From Cervus elaphus (lineage: Eukaryota > Chordata > Mammalia > Artiodactyla > Cervidae): 64,000 nucleotides of DNA. This document shows, in pieces, positions 12,651 through 24,647 of this stretch (position 1 is the stretch's first letter; every line of letters begins with the position of its first letter). A program made the translations under genes and the position numbers. The stretch spans positions 55,783,001 through 55,847,000 of the forward strand of contig NC_057829.1 of the NCBI RefSeq assembly GCF_910594005.1, given 5' to 3'. The notes under the pieces were generated by a model. That model was not told the DNA's origin. It saw only the letters and a program-made list of their open reading frames with translations, and ran no database searches.

Positions 12651-12929
12651 ACCAGCTTAAAAAATGAATTCTATTACTACCTAGTTTTAAAAAAATACCC
12701 AGCATTCTTATAAATGGAGTAGTAAGCACAGCTGGACCAACATCAGTAAAGTGTAAGGAAGCCAAGAGATTTGTTTAAGGACTGGATATTAATGTGTGCT
12801 GGCCTGATCACTCTTCTACTTGTTACTCTGTGGAGCCAACCCACTCTCCAAGATGGTCAGTCAGGAGAAAGCCCAAATTCAGGATCTGTAATAGCTCGTT
12901 ATGTGACCTGGTATCATTAGCACAAGTAC

Positions 12930-13327
12930 ATATAGTTCTATACTACTGCCCAGTTCATTTATCAGCTGTTTGTGCTCTAGTCCACTCTGGGGAAGACTCA
13001 TGCTCCCAGCCATTGTACAGGCTGCTCTCTGCCTGGAATACTCTGTGGTCTTCCTTGGACTAAGTCCTACTTATTCTCTAGATACCAGGTTGGATGCCAC
13101 TTCCTCCAGATTCTCCAGAGTAACTAAGTGCCCTGCTCAGAGTTCCTAGCACATTTCCTCATCACAGCATCAACTACCCTGGACTATGATTAAATGCTCA
13201 TGTGTTTGGATCCTCGGTAAGATACATTAGGATAGGAATCATGTTTTTCCTTGATCAGAACTAAATCCAAACACTAGTACAATGGCTGACAGGCATTAAA
13301 TACTGGTAGGATAAATGAATGAATGAA
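12930..13327 (+). mobile_element. L2 LINE 3' part
   Basis: Sense L2 string: CTCTCTGCCTGGAATACTCT, ACCAGGTTGGATGCCACTTC, TCCTAGCACATTTCCTCATC, AATGGCTGACAGGCATTAAA and a terminal ATAAATGAATGAATGAA run typical of the L2 3' end. Confidence 0.75.
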
Positions 13328-13527
13328 ACTTAACAAACTATACTAAAGACTTCTTTTTTCCACAGACATCATTTAGAGGTATTAGAAATATCAAAGGTGT
13401 TTGATCACTCAGGCAGTGATCATTAGACCTAAATATCTAACAGAGGTAATTAAACTGAAGAAATGGCACAGACTTACACTTAAAACACTATCTTCTTGGT
13501 GAAAGCCAAGTAGAGCACACACAAATA

Positions 13528-13735
13528 TGGACTTTCCTGGTGGCTCAGTGGTAAAGAACCTGCCTGCCAATGCAGGAGATGCCGGTTTGATCCCTGGATC
13601 AGGAACATCCCTTGGAGAAGGAAATGACAACCCACTCTAGTATTCTTGCCTGGGAAACCCCATGGACAGAGGAGCCTGGTGGGCTTCAGTTCATGGGATT
13701 GGAAAAGAGTGGGACATGACTTACACCTAAACAAC
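13528..13735 (+). mobile_element. Bov-tA SINE
   Basis: Intact A box (TGGCTCAGTGGT) and B box (GGTTTGATCCC), then the Bov-A body with AGAGGAGCCTGGTGGGC and GAGTGGGACATGACTTACAC. The tail merges into a CATACATACATA run. Confidence 0.93.
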
Positions 13736-13769
13736 AACATACATACATATGTGCGTGTATATACCTACC

Positions 13770-14213
13770 TCTCCTTTATCCATTCATCTGTCACTGGGCG
13801 TTTAGGTTGTTCCCATGCCTTGGCTATTATAAATAGTGCTACTATGAACATACAGGTACATATAACCTTTTGAGTTACAGATTTTTCTGGATATATACCA
13901 AAGGGACTGCTGGGTTATATGGCAATTTGATTTTTCATTTTTGTGGGAACTGACATACTGTTTTCACAAGTGAACTTATTTATGAAACAGAAACAGACTC
14001 ACAGATATAAAGAACAGACTTGTGGTTGCCAAGGGCTGTGGGGAGAGATGGATTGAAAGTTCTGGATTAGCAGATGCAAACTATTATTTATAGAACAGAT
14101 AACTCTCCAAAGAAGCTGCACCAATTTACATTCCCACCAACAGTGTAGGCGGGTCCCCTTTTCTCCACACCCTCTCTAGCATTTATTGTTTGTGACTTTT
14201 TTATACTGACCAT
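13770..14213 (-). mobile_element. Rearranged L1 fragment, antisense with an inverted insert
   Basis: 13770-13966 and about 14098-14213 are antisense L1 3' sequence (GTTGTTCCCATGCCTTGGC, ATGGCAATTTGATTTTTC; TTTACATTCCCACCAACAG, TTCTCCACACCCTCTC) that would be continuous in an ordinary copy. Between them, 13967-14097 is sense L1 from further 3' (AGACTCACAGATATAAAG, TGGTTGCCAAGGGC, AGCAGATGCAAACTATTA). The three-part order implies a rearrangement or nested insertion. Confidence 0.75.
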
Positions 14214-14380
14214 AGACCACCAGGCTCCTCTGTCCATGGGATTCTCCCAGCAAGGATATTGTAGTCAGTTACCATGCCCTTCTCTGGGGGATGATCATGA
14301 CCCAGGGATCAAACCCGTGTCTCTTACGTCCCCTGCACTGGCAGGCAGGTTCTTTACCACTAGCATCACCTGGGAAGTCC
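14214..14380 (-). mobile_element. Bov-tA SINE, 3'-truncated
   Basis: Antisense Bov-tA: ACCACCAGGCTCCTCTGTCC, GGGATCAAACCCGTGTCTCT, ACTGGCAGGCAGGTTCTTTA and CACCTGGGAAGTC. The monomer end (GAGTCGGACAC block) is missing, so it abuts the L1 fragment directly. Confidence 0.88.
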
Positions 14381-14641
14381 AGCTGATTCTTTACTCAGTC
14401 TTAAAATCAGGTTGTTTTTTCCCCCAACATTTCTTACTACTCCTCAAAGTACACTGTAATGCTTGATGGTGAGGACTGAGCTCAGAATACAGAGCCCCAC
14501 AAAGTCCTCCAGGAAACAGTTGGTGGGCAGCCTGCTAAGCACCCAACATGGGAATGTACATGCCCGCCAGGCGTGTGCTTCCCCACTGAGATTCACGTGA
14601 CCACTGATGCAGCCTTGCTGTCAGGAGCTTAAACACCACCT

Positions 14642-17188
14642 CAGTTCAGTTCAGTCGCTCATTCATGTCCGACTCTTTGCAACCCCATGAATCACAGCAC
14701 AGCAGACTTCCCTGTACATCACCAACTCCCAGAGTCCACCCAAACCCATGTCCATTGAGTCAGTGATGCCATCCAACCATCTCATCCTCTGTCGTCCCCT
14801 TCTCCTCCTGTCCTCAATCTTTCCCAACATCAGGGTCTTTTCAAATGAGTCAGCTCTTCACATCAGGTGGCCAAAGTACTGGAGTTTCAGCTTCAACATC
14901 AGTCCTTCCAATGAACACCCAGGACTGATCTCCTTTAGGATGGACTGGTTGGATCTCCTTGCAGTCCAAGGGATTCTCAAGAGTCTTCTCCAACACCACA
15001 GTTCAAAAGCATGAATTCTTCAGTGCTCAGCTTTCTTTATAGTCCAATTCTCACATCCATACATGACCACTGAAAAAACCACAGCCTTGACTAGATGGAC
15101 CTTTGTTGGCAAAGTAATGTCTCTGCTTTTTAATATGCTATCTAGGTTGGTCATAACTTTCCTTCCAAGGAATAAGCGTCTTTTAATTTCATGGCTGCAA
15201 TCACCATCTGCAGTGATTTTGGAGCCCCAAAAAGTAAAGTCTGACACTGTTTCCACTGTTTCCCCATCTATTTCCCATGAAGTGATGGGACTGGATGCCA
15301 TGATCTTAGTTTTCTGAATGTTAAGCTTTAAGCCAACTTTTTCACTCTCCTCTTTCACTTTCATCAAGAGGCTTTTTAGTTCTTCACTTTCTGCCATAAG
15401 GGTGCTGTCATCTGCATATCTGAGGTTATTGATATTTCTCCCAGTAATCTTGATTCCAGCTTGTGCTTCCACCAGCCCAGCGTTTCTCATGATGTATTCT
15501 GCATATAAGTTAAATAAGAAGGGAGACAATATACAGCCTTGACATACTCCTTTCCCTATTTGGAACCAGTATGTTGTTCCATGTCCAGTTCTAACTGTTG
15601 CTTCCTGACCTGCATACAGGTTTCTTAAGAGGCAGGTCAGGTGGTCTGGTATTCCCATATCTTTCAGAATTTTCCACAGTTAATTGTGATCCACACAGTC
15701 GAAGGCTTTGGCATAGTCAATAAAGCAGAAATAGCTGTTTTTCTGGAACTCTCTTGCTTTTTCAATGATCCAGCGGATGTTGGCAATTTGATCTCTGGTT
15801 CCTCTGCCTTTTCTAAAACCAGCTTGAACATCTGGCAGTTCACGGTTCATGTATTGCTGAAGCCTGGCTTAGAGAATTTTGAGCATTACTTTACTAGTGT
15901 CTGAGATGAGTGCAACTGTGCGGTCGTTTGAGCCTTCTTTGGCATTGCCTTTCTTTGGGATTGGAATGAAAACTGACCTTTTCCAGTCCTGTGGCCACTG
16001 CAGAATTTTCCAAATTTGCTGACATACTGAGTGCAGCACTTTCACAGCATCATCTTTCAGGATTTGAAATAGCTCCACTGGAATTCCATCACATCCACTA
16101 GCTTTGTTTGTAGTGATGCTTCCTAAGGCCCACTTGACTTCGCATTCCAGGATGTCTGGCTCTAGGTGAGTGATCACACCATCATGATTATCTGGGTCAT
16201 GAAGATCTTTTTTGTACAGTTCTTCTGTGTGTTCTTGCCACCTCTTCTTAATATCTTCTGCTTGTGTTAGGTCCCTACCATTTCTGTCCTTTACTGAGCC
16301 CATCTTTGCATGAAATGTTCCTTTGGTATCTCTAATTTTCTTGAAGAGATCTCTAGTCTTTCCCATTCTGTTGTTTTGCTCTATTTCTTTGCACTGATCG
16401 CTGAGAAAGGCTTTCCTATCTCTCCTTGCTATTCTTTGGAACTCTGCATTCAAATGGGTATATCTTTCCTCTTCTCCTTTACTTTTTGCTTCTCTTCTTT
16501 TCACAGCTATTTGTAAGGCCTCCTCATACAAACATTTTGCTTTTTTGCATTTTTTGCTTTTCCTTGGGGATGGTCTTGATTCCTGTCTCCCATACAATGT
16601 CACAAACCTCCGTCGATAGTTCATCAGGCATTCCATCTATCAGATCTAGTCCCTTAAATCTATTTCTCACTTCCACTGCATAGTCATAAGGGATTTGATT
16701 TAGGTCATACCTGAATGGTCTAGTGGTTTTCCCCACTTTCTTCAATTTCAGTCTGAATTTGGCAATAAGGAGTTCATGATCTGAGCCACAGTCAGCTGCC
16801 GGTCTTGTTTTTGCTGACTGTATAGAGTTTCTCCATCTTTAGCTGCAAAGAATATAATCAATCTGATTTCGGTGTTGACCACCTGGTGATGTCCATGTGT
16901 AGAGTCTTCTCTTGTGTTGTTGGAAGAGGGTGTTTGCTATGACAGTGCGTTCTCTCAGCAGAATTCTATTAGCCTTTGCCCTGCTTCATTCTGTACTCCA
17001 AGGCCAAATGTGCCTGCTACTCCAAGTGTTTCTTGACTTCCCACTTTTGCATTCCAGTCCTTTATAATAAAAAGGACATCTTTTGGGGTGTTAGTTCTAG
17101 AAGGTCTTGTAGGTCCTCATAGAACTGTTCAGCTTCTTCAGCATTACTGGTCGGGGCACAGACTTAGATTACCATGATATGGAATATT
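14642..17188 (-). mobile_element. BovB LINE, longest copy in the window (about 2.55 kb)
   Basis: Antisense BovB from its CAGTTCAGTTCAGTC tail to part of the endonuclease. RT fragments lie in frames 15020-15658 (YADD at 15407-15418), 15869-16636 (CDGIPVELFQILKDD region) and 16524-16745. Endonuclease sequence lies at about 16840-17188, interrupted by stops. AACACCACCT flanks the copy at 14632-14641 and 17189-17198, so it is a 5'-truncated insertion. It reads in the same direction as HTR7. Frameshifts between the RT fragments show it is dead. Confidence 0.95.
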
Positions 17189-17198
17189 AACACCACCT

Positions 17199-18290
17199 GG
17201 CTTCCAGCTAAAATACTGCTCATTCTCAGTTTTCTGGGGAGAAAATTCCCCAGCACTTTCTGCACAGGTTTATCTCTGATCTGAACAACTGTGTTTTCAT
17301 TGAGAACACATAATTTAGAAGACCACCTGGGGGGACCATCTCATCTTTGCTTGGCATCTACCCACACACCCAACAAGCAGGATAACTGCTCTGGGGGCCT
17401 GCACACTCTTTCAATGCCAAATGGCCAAGGATGATTGGCCAGGCCTTGGCTAAGGATGATTGGTCTGCTTCAACCACAGGAAAAGACTGGTGAAACTTAC
17501 CTGCTGCTAGATACCTGTTCCTATTTCTCTACGCAGGTCAGTAATCTTTTTCTTCCCATATACATTCCTCCTGGGTCTCTGAAGCTAACGAGGAGGCCAG
17601 CTGTGGTACCTGGGTTAAGATTCCCATGTGTGTGTCCCTGACACAGGAACAAACTAAGACATGATTTAGAAGATGGAAAAGCGATGAGATGGGGAAGACT
17701 GAGAAACTCTGACAGGGTCTAACTTCCCTTATTGTTGATTATTACCTGAACTTTTATTTTTAAACCACAAAGCCTTGAAATTCATGAATAATACAGGAAA
17801 TCTGTAAAATGCCACTTTTCTGGAATAAGCAGGACATTAAAATGCAAATTGCAGTTCCACACACAGCTGTACTCGATGTGACAAATTAAGCTCCTCTTAT
17901 TCCTAGTCTTGACATTTACCTTCAAGATGTTTGTTCGATGTACAGAGAAAGAGCAAGCAAGCAGCAGATGAGGGGAATGGCCACAACAACCCCCCAGGAG
18001 GCCAGCCTCCATAAGATGCCCTCAGCGGGTGAAAGGTCACCCAGGGACCCTCCTTCCCCCCGAGCAGAGAGCAAGGGAAAAACCATCTTCTGCATTGTCA
18101 CACTTTCTCAAGAAAACCTTCTCCTAAAAACGGCATTCTTTCATGATAACAATCCGTCTTCAGAAACCTAGAAACTTAAGTAAACTGGAAAACTTATGAG
18201 TCCCTGTTGGACCCATAACTCCACACTTTGCTCACTCAGCTAGACTCACAAAGCCCATTCTCAAACCTTCCCTTAGTATTCAACATATTT
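17199..18290. other. Intron, nothing recognised
   Basis: Includes a short direct repeat of AAGGATGATTGG around 17427 and 17451. No repeat family or gene named. Confidence 0.35.
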
Positions 18291-18379
18291 CTTTAGGAGG
18301 AGTACCTACTATGGGCCTGGAACACTTAGGATCCATCAGCAAACAGCACAGACCAAGCTCACTGACTGGGGATGGGGGA

Positions 18380-18560
18380 TGAGGAGCCAACACTTCAACA
18401 GCTGCAGTGCTAAGTGTTTTACATATAAGACCACCCAATCCCCAGGAAACTGAGGCCCAGAGAAGGCATTTATCTAGTGAACTAGTAAGCAGATGAGCTG
18501 GGATGTGAACCCCTGTACCCTGGACCAAGAATCAGCATGCTTATCCACTTCATTAGATTA
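18380..18560 (-). mobile_element. MIR SINE
   Basis: Antisense MIR: GTGCTAAGTGTTTTACATAT, CAGGAAACTGAGGCCCAGAG, CTAGTAAGCAGATGAGCTGG and GATGTGAACCCC. Confidence 0.65.
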
Positions 18561-18585
18561 CCTTTCTCTATAGCCTCGTCCGGGC

Positions 18586-18796
18586 TTCCCAGGTGACTCG
18601 GTGGTAAAGAATCCACTTGCCAATGCAGGAGATACACGTTTGATCCCTGGGTCAGGAAGATCCCCTGGAGAAGGAAATGGCAACTCACTCTAAGATTCTT
18701 GCCTGGAGAATCCTGGACAGAGGAGCCTGGTAGACTACAATCCATGGGGCCACAAAAGAGTCAGACACGACTGAGTGACTAAGCAGCAGCATAAAG
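18586..18796 (+). mobile_element. Bov-tA SINE
   Basis: Head GGGCTTCCCAGGTGACTCGG, B box GTTTGATCCC, body GAAATGGCAACTCACTCTAA and tail AGTCAGACACGACTGAGTGA followed by AGCAGCAGC. Confidence 0.93.
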
Positions 18797-19124
18797 CCCA
18801 AAAAGAATATGACTATTTCTGACTTCTACTTCTGCAGGAACCCACTGTATATTCTTTTACTAAATATTAGCTAATTGTGCTATCAATTTATTAGTATAAA
18901 ATAAGAATGAAGCCTCTATATAAACCAAACTAATTGCATTTACCTCTTGAGGCCTCTTATCAAAAACAATAGAAAAAATAAGAATATGTTATTTTAACCT
19001 TCTTCATTTGTTTTTCCCCTTTGACAAAAAGTTAAGATAAAAAAAGAACAGAAGAAACCAATGAAAAATGCAGGGAAACATTGTTATAGGCCAAAACGCA
19101 AAAGTCAGAAAGAGTCTGTAAACT

Positions 19125-19400
19125 TCTAACCCCCCACTTCCTAACCAGGAAAACTCCTATTCATCCTTCAAGACCTTGCTCAAGTGTCACATCCACTGTG
19201 ATGTTCTTCCCTTCTGTGCCCCACCTACAGCTGCACACCCTCATTACTGAGATCCTGTAGCACCTGAGAAATAACACCATCATATGATTTCTATCACATC
19301 ATATTATAACTATGCCCTGACATCCTTCTCCTACCTTCCTCATAAAGTTTCTCAGCACATCCACCAGCTCTATAACTACTAAAACCAGAAGTAAATAATG
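19125..19400 (+). mobile_element. L2 LINE 3' part
   Basis: Sense L2: ACTCCTATTCATCCTTCAAG, CTTGCTCAAGTGTCACATCC, TTCTTCCCTTCTGTGCCCC and TAGCACCTGAGAAATAACAC match the L2 3' ORF end. Confidence 0.7.
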
Positions 19401-19989
19401 ATCATTTGAAACAAATATTATTTCTTTCTTCCTAAGCTATTCTTTGTATTATTACACAACAAAAAAGTTCTTGAAAATAGCATAAAGACACAGCAATTCT
19501 CAAGGCCTTTACTTTGACTTTCTGTTTGTGGGTTTTTTCCCTTATGTGGTTTTCAAAACTAATCCTGCTGACAAAATCAACAATCACTGAAAATGTAAAG
19601 TAGAAGAAATAACCAAGGACTTTGGTTTTCAATGCTATTTTTGTCTGTTCTGCCCACGATAAAACTGTGTCAGGAAGGACACCCCACACACATCAGTGCA
19701 TCTGCCTGAACTGCAAAGAATGTGGAAAGGCTCACTGGGAACATCAAATCCACTTCATAAATCCAAGTGCCCAGACATGATCTGTCTCTTTAAATGTTCT
19801 TGGCAAATGTATGACTGAAGGTTAACAGACAATTAAGAATCTCTCTAGTTCCATGAAAATGATAAATAAAACAGAAAGATCAGCCTTGCATGGTTACATA
19901 AAATCAGCTACAATTAAAGAAATAAGCCACTAGGGAAAGCAGTGTGCTTGCTAAATGGATCTTACTGGTATACTGCGATGGTTAAATGT
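19401..19989. other. Intron, nothing recognised
   Basis: AT-rich, no recognised element; the frame at 19432-19689 on the minus strand resembles no protein. Confidence 0.35.
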
Positions 19990-20190
19990 TTGGATTTGGG
20001 GAGATCACAGAGCCAGAATTTAAATCCATGCTCCACCATGTATAAAACAGGCAACACTGAACATGTTACTTGATCTCTTTACCTCAGTTTTCTTATCTGT
20101 AAAATGGGAATAATAATAATACAATCCTGGGATTGTTATGAGCACTTTGCAGAGTGTCTGACATATGATAAACATTTGATAAATATTAAA
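19990..20190 (+). mobile_element. MIR SINE
   Basis: Sense MIR: ATCTCTTTACCTCAGTTTTC, TTATCTGTAAAATGGGAATA, GGGATTGTTATGAGCACTTT and a terminal TGATAAATATT. A classic MIR body. Confidence 0.85.
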
Positions 20191-22289
20191 AAGTTATCAT
20201 CCTTTCTCTTATCTTATTTATTTATTCAGAGTGCCAACACTAAATATTGTGCTGGAGACATTCATACATCATGGCAATTTCTATCTGGAAAAATGAAAAG
20301 ATTTTATACTATGAAACTTTCCAATGCCAATATCTTTCATTTTAGTCATGTGAGTAATAAAACATGGCTTCCAGGGTTCTGCAAATATCTGATTTAAATT
20401 TCATTGTGAAAATATCAATGATGAAAATATATCAATCATTTTTGGGAACTGTGCTATAGAGCATCACCCATACTTAACTTGTGTTCTGTATTAAACTTTA
20501 ACACAAAGCAGATCCCAAGTGATTTAATTTGTGCTGCCTTGTTATCTCTGCTTTTTTCTGGAGACTTCGTGATAAAGTTTCCTCATGGATATATTTGAAC
20601 TTTATGGGAATGTGAGGCTGATTAAGAAGATCTTTTCTTGTTTTGTTTTGCTAAAATTCAGACCTACCCATGTCTACTTACAGAAAACCATACAAGCCAA
20701 TACAGTACAACATATGTGTGTTCCACTCAGTTAAACGACATGATATATTCATAGGTATTTTTTGCCAAATGATACAAATTAAAATAACCAAGGAACCCAT
20801 TAATTGACTCTAAACTGAAACTTAACAATTACTTGCATGAACTTGTTACTTGCTATGATATTAACTTGAAACAAGTACTTCCCACTCTTCTGAGTTACTA
20901 TAATAGTTAAATTGAAGAGCAAGCTATTAAAAAATACTACCATTTGCAGTTATTCATCTGTGTGAGCCCCGATTTGCTTAATACCATACAAAGAGAAAGA
21001 GAGTAGGCATGTACATGAGACAGAGAGAGAGACGCAGAAAGAAAAAAGAGGGAAAATTAAATTGGATGCTTATATTTATGTGACTAGAATTGTTTTCTAT
21101 AAACAAATTTTATTGGAAGCTCATTATTGATAAGTCAGCCTCATTGATCTTTTGGATGACTTTCTAATAATCAAATGTCACAAATTCAAACTAACAGCTT
21201 ATACTAACAAAATGCCCCTTTAATCTCTTCTACATATTCGAACACTAGATGATATTTCTTTTAAAAGAGAGGTTCAGAAAACTGTTCCAAGCTATTCTCT
21301 TTAGTGAGCCATTACCATAGACCAGTAACTATTATGTTCCTAGGTGAGACACAAAGAAAAATATTACCAAGTACCTGTCCACAAGGTTTAAATCTAGAAG
21401 AAACAGACATATTGACATTTACAATAAGGCAGTATGTGGGACATGCCAACAAAGTATGTGTGCAATTATATACAATACCTGAAGGAGTGAGGAGGCAGAT
21501 TGGGGGATGATCAATTTCTACTGGAAAGTTAAAGGAATTAGTATTTAATGAGTATTTAAGTTGCACTTTGAATACTGATTAGAATTCAACACAAAGATTA
21601 AATGTAAAGATTCAAAGGAAGAATACTCAAGAAAAATGCATGATCCAGTGTATGTAAATACATCTTTGTTCACGTCCATTGAAGGGAGGAGGGGAGGAGA
21701 CAGAACATTCTGAGACAAGGCGAGCTTAAATTAAAATATGTCACAGCCCCTGAAACTGTACATAGAATAAAGATATACATTTGGTATTTAGCGTACATCT
21801 AATGAGCCAAAAGAGAAAATGTTTAAACTGAACTGTTGATATTGCCTTTCAGTTTTTCCTTTCAGCCAAGATACCATCATAATTTCCAGTAAGTTGAAGC
21901 TTGAAAATCCTCCTGTTTCTTGATCTTTCCTAACAATTTCTCACAAACATAAAAATTATTCCATTTTTCGACAAGAGTTTTATTTCTTCAAATTCTAAGT
22001 ATCTGGTTACAGCTGCTCCATATAGTTCTTTGGTATTTACCTGAGAAATCTCCAAGGCTGTCTTTGGTATAGTCTAAAAAATACATCATGAAATTAAAGA
22101 ACTTTGAAAAAAGAAGGAACCATAAGATCAAGTAACTCAAATTTCTCATTTTCAAAGGCATCTATAACCCATAGAAGTTAGATGATGCTGTTGAAAGGGT
22201 GAAATGAAACAGAAGGTGAAACAATTTTTTTTAAACACAAAAACCACTAAAAAATATTTTTTTAAGTGTCACGCAAGTTAACTACACAA
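20191..22289. other. Intron, nothing recognised
   Basis: About 2 kb of AT-rich, repeat-poor sequence. A GAGA-type tract lies at about 20992-21045. It is one of the longer stretches without a recognisable repeat, so it could hold conserved non-coding sequence, but I see no motif proving that. Confidence 0.35.
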
Positions 22290-22293
22290 GCTC

Positions 22294-23646
22294 TCGGCTC
22301 AGTTCAGTCGCTTGGTCATGTCCAACTCTTTGCGATGCCACGCACTGCAGCACACCAGGCTTCCTATCCATCACCAACTCCAGGAGCTTGCTCAAACTCA
22401 TGTCCACCGAGTCAGTGATTCCATCCAACCACCTCATCCTCTGTTGGCCCCTTCTCCTCCTGCCTTCAATCATTCCCAGCATCGAGGTCTTTTCCAATGA
22501 GTCAGCCCTTTGCAACACATGGTCAAAATATTGGAGTTTCAGCTTCAACATCAGTCCTTACAATGAATATTCAAGACTGATTTCCTTTAGGATGGACTGG
22601 TTGGATCTCCTTGCAGTCCAAGAGACTCTCAAGAGTCTTCTCCAACACCACAATTCAAAAGCATCAATTCTTTATGGTCCAACTCTCACATCCATACATG
22701 ACTACTGGAAAAACAACAGCTTTGACTAGATGGACCTTTGTCGGCAAAGTAATGTCTCTGCTTTTTAATATGCTGTTTAGGTTGGTCATAACTTTTCTTC
22801 CAAGGAGTAAGCGTCTTTTAATTTCATGGCTGAAGTCACCATCTGCATTGATTTTGGAGCCCCCCAAAATAAAGTCTGTCACTGTTTCCATTGTTTCCCC
22901 ATCTATTTGCCATGAAGTGACGGGACCAGATGCCATGATCTTAGTTTTTTGAATGCTGAGTTTTAAGCCAGTTTTTCTCACTCTCCTCTTTCACTTTCAT
23001 CAAGAGGCTCTAGTTCCACTTTGCTTTCTGCCATAAGGATGGTGTCATCTGCACATCTGAGGTTATTGATATTTCCTCCAACAATCTTGATTCCAGCTTG
23101 AGATTCATCCAGCCCAGCATTTCTCATAATGTACTCTGCATATAAGTTAAATAAGCAGGGTGACAATATACAGTCTTGATGAACTCCCTTCCCAATTTGG
23201 AACCGGTCTGTTATTCCATGTCTGGTTATAACTGCTACTTCTTGACCTGCATACAGATTTCTCAGGAGGAAGGTAAAGTGAAGCGAAGTGAAAGTCACTC
23301 AGTAGTGTCCAACTCTTTGCAACCCCACGGACTATAGAGTCTGTGGAATTCTCTAGGCCAGAATACCAGAGTGGGTAGCCTTTCCCTTCTCCAGGGGATC
23401 TTCCCAACCCAGGGATCGAACCCAGGTCTCCCACATTGTAGGCAGATTCTTTACCAGCTGAGACACCAGGGAAACCCAGGGCAGGTAAGGTGGTCTGGTA
23501 TTCCCATCTCTTTAAGAATTTTCCAGTTTGTTGTTATCCACACAGTCAAAGGATTTAGTGTAGTCAGTAAAGAAGAAGTAGATGTTTTTCTGGAATTCTC
23601 TTGCTTTTTCTATGATCCAATGGATGTTGGCAATTTGATCTCTGGA
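22294..23646 (-). mobile_element. BovB LINE, 5'-truncated, interrupted by a SINE
   Basis: Antisense BovB tail and RT part. Frames at 22664-22981 and 22978-23298 cover RT; the YADD motif has become CADD (23044-23055 region). A Bov-tA SINE sits inside at 23277-23480, after which BovB resumes to about 23646. No clear outer target duplication was found. Confidence 0.92.
23277..23480 (-). mobile_element. Bov-tA SINE nested in BovB
   Basis: Antisense Bov-tA (AAAGTCACTCAGTAGTGTCC, CCCAGGGATCGAACCCAGG, TTTACCAGCTGAGACACC). AGGTAA at 23271-23276 and 23483-23488 is part of the target duplication; removing the SINE restores continuous BovB sequence. Confidence 0.92.
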
Positions 23647-24079
23647 TCAAACTGGCTACAGCCATACCAGATGGAAATAATTATAATTCTTGGTTTACAA
23701 CACATTATCAACATTGCTCCATGTATGACTCTCTTTTTCATTTATTTTATTTATCTTTAAAAACACAGGGAACACCATGAATACACCATCCATCCCAAGA
23801 ACCAGGATGCAGACTATCATATCTATCTGTGGACATCTTCCTGTTTCTTTCTCTGCCTTCCAATGGAAGACTCAATGGTCAGACTTAAATCAAGGATGAT
23901 CAGTAGCATTTGGATAGATTCAAAATAATACACAAATCTGAATAAAATCTTGAAAAAAGTGCAGACACACAAAAAAACTAGAACTAGGAGGGAGTAGGGT
24001 GGATACAAAGACCTATGCAGCTGAAATAATAATATGTGGAAGGACTTAAGAGAAAATGCATCTATGGGTAGAGAGCTCT
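23647..24079. other. Intron, nothing recognised
   Basis: AT-rich, no recognised repeat or frame. Confidence 0.3.
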
Positions 24080-24250
24080 AAATGCCACCTAAGGGGTCTT
24101 AAGCTTATCCTGAAGACAGTGGGGAGATTTTCAAAGGAAAAATGAATGATCAAAGTAGTGTTTGGGGAAAGTTGGCAGGATAGATAAAAGCAAAATAGAC
24201 GGAAGGGAAGGAAACCAAAGTCAGAAAGTTCAGAGTTGTACAAGGAAATC
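24080..24250 (-). mobile_element. L2 LINE fragment (tentative)
   Basis: GTCTTAAGCTTATCCTGAAG, GGGGAGATTTTCAAAGG and ATGAATGATCAAAG resemble the antisense L2 ORF block. Highly decayed. Confidence 0.4.
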
Positions 24251-24607
24251 TCACAGTAAATGATCACTTGCCAACATTCCAATAGCAGCCATTCTCTCCT
24301 TCCCATAAAAATACCCACTCCTCATGAAAAATAAAGATATGACTTATGAAATTACTTATGTGAATAATCAAACTATTAACAAGAACCCTCAGACTATCTT
24401 TTAAAATATTCAACAAGACATAGCTTAAAATAAACACATCTATTCAAAAGCACAGAGAGTTAAAGGATAAACAGAGGCAAATACTAATTTTAAAAAAGCA
24501 GATGGCCATATTAATTTCAGATGAGGTATACAATTCAGCTTACCTGAAATGTCTACAGGAAAATATAAATTTCACAGATTAACCCCCCCAAAGAAGCAGA
24601 CTAATTA

Positions 24608-24647
24608 ATAGTCTACTAAATAGACTATTTAGTAACCTACTAAATAG
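24608..24647. repeat. Overlapping perfect inverted repeats
   Basis: Stem 1 is 24608-24615 with 24621-24628 (8 bp, 5-base loop). Stem 2 is CTATTTAGTA at 24625-24634 with TACTAAATAG at 24638-24647 (10 bp, 3-base loop). The two share bases, so only one forms at a time. A third imperfect copy, GGCTAGTTAGTAG, follows. Confidence 0.9.

Noticed and set aside
15869..16636. A 255-codon minus-strand frame that might look like a host gene
   Set aside because: It is the reverse transcriptase of the BovB copy at 14642-17188, with no independent start, splice sites or intact flanks.
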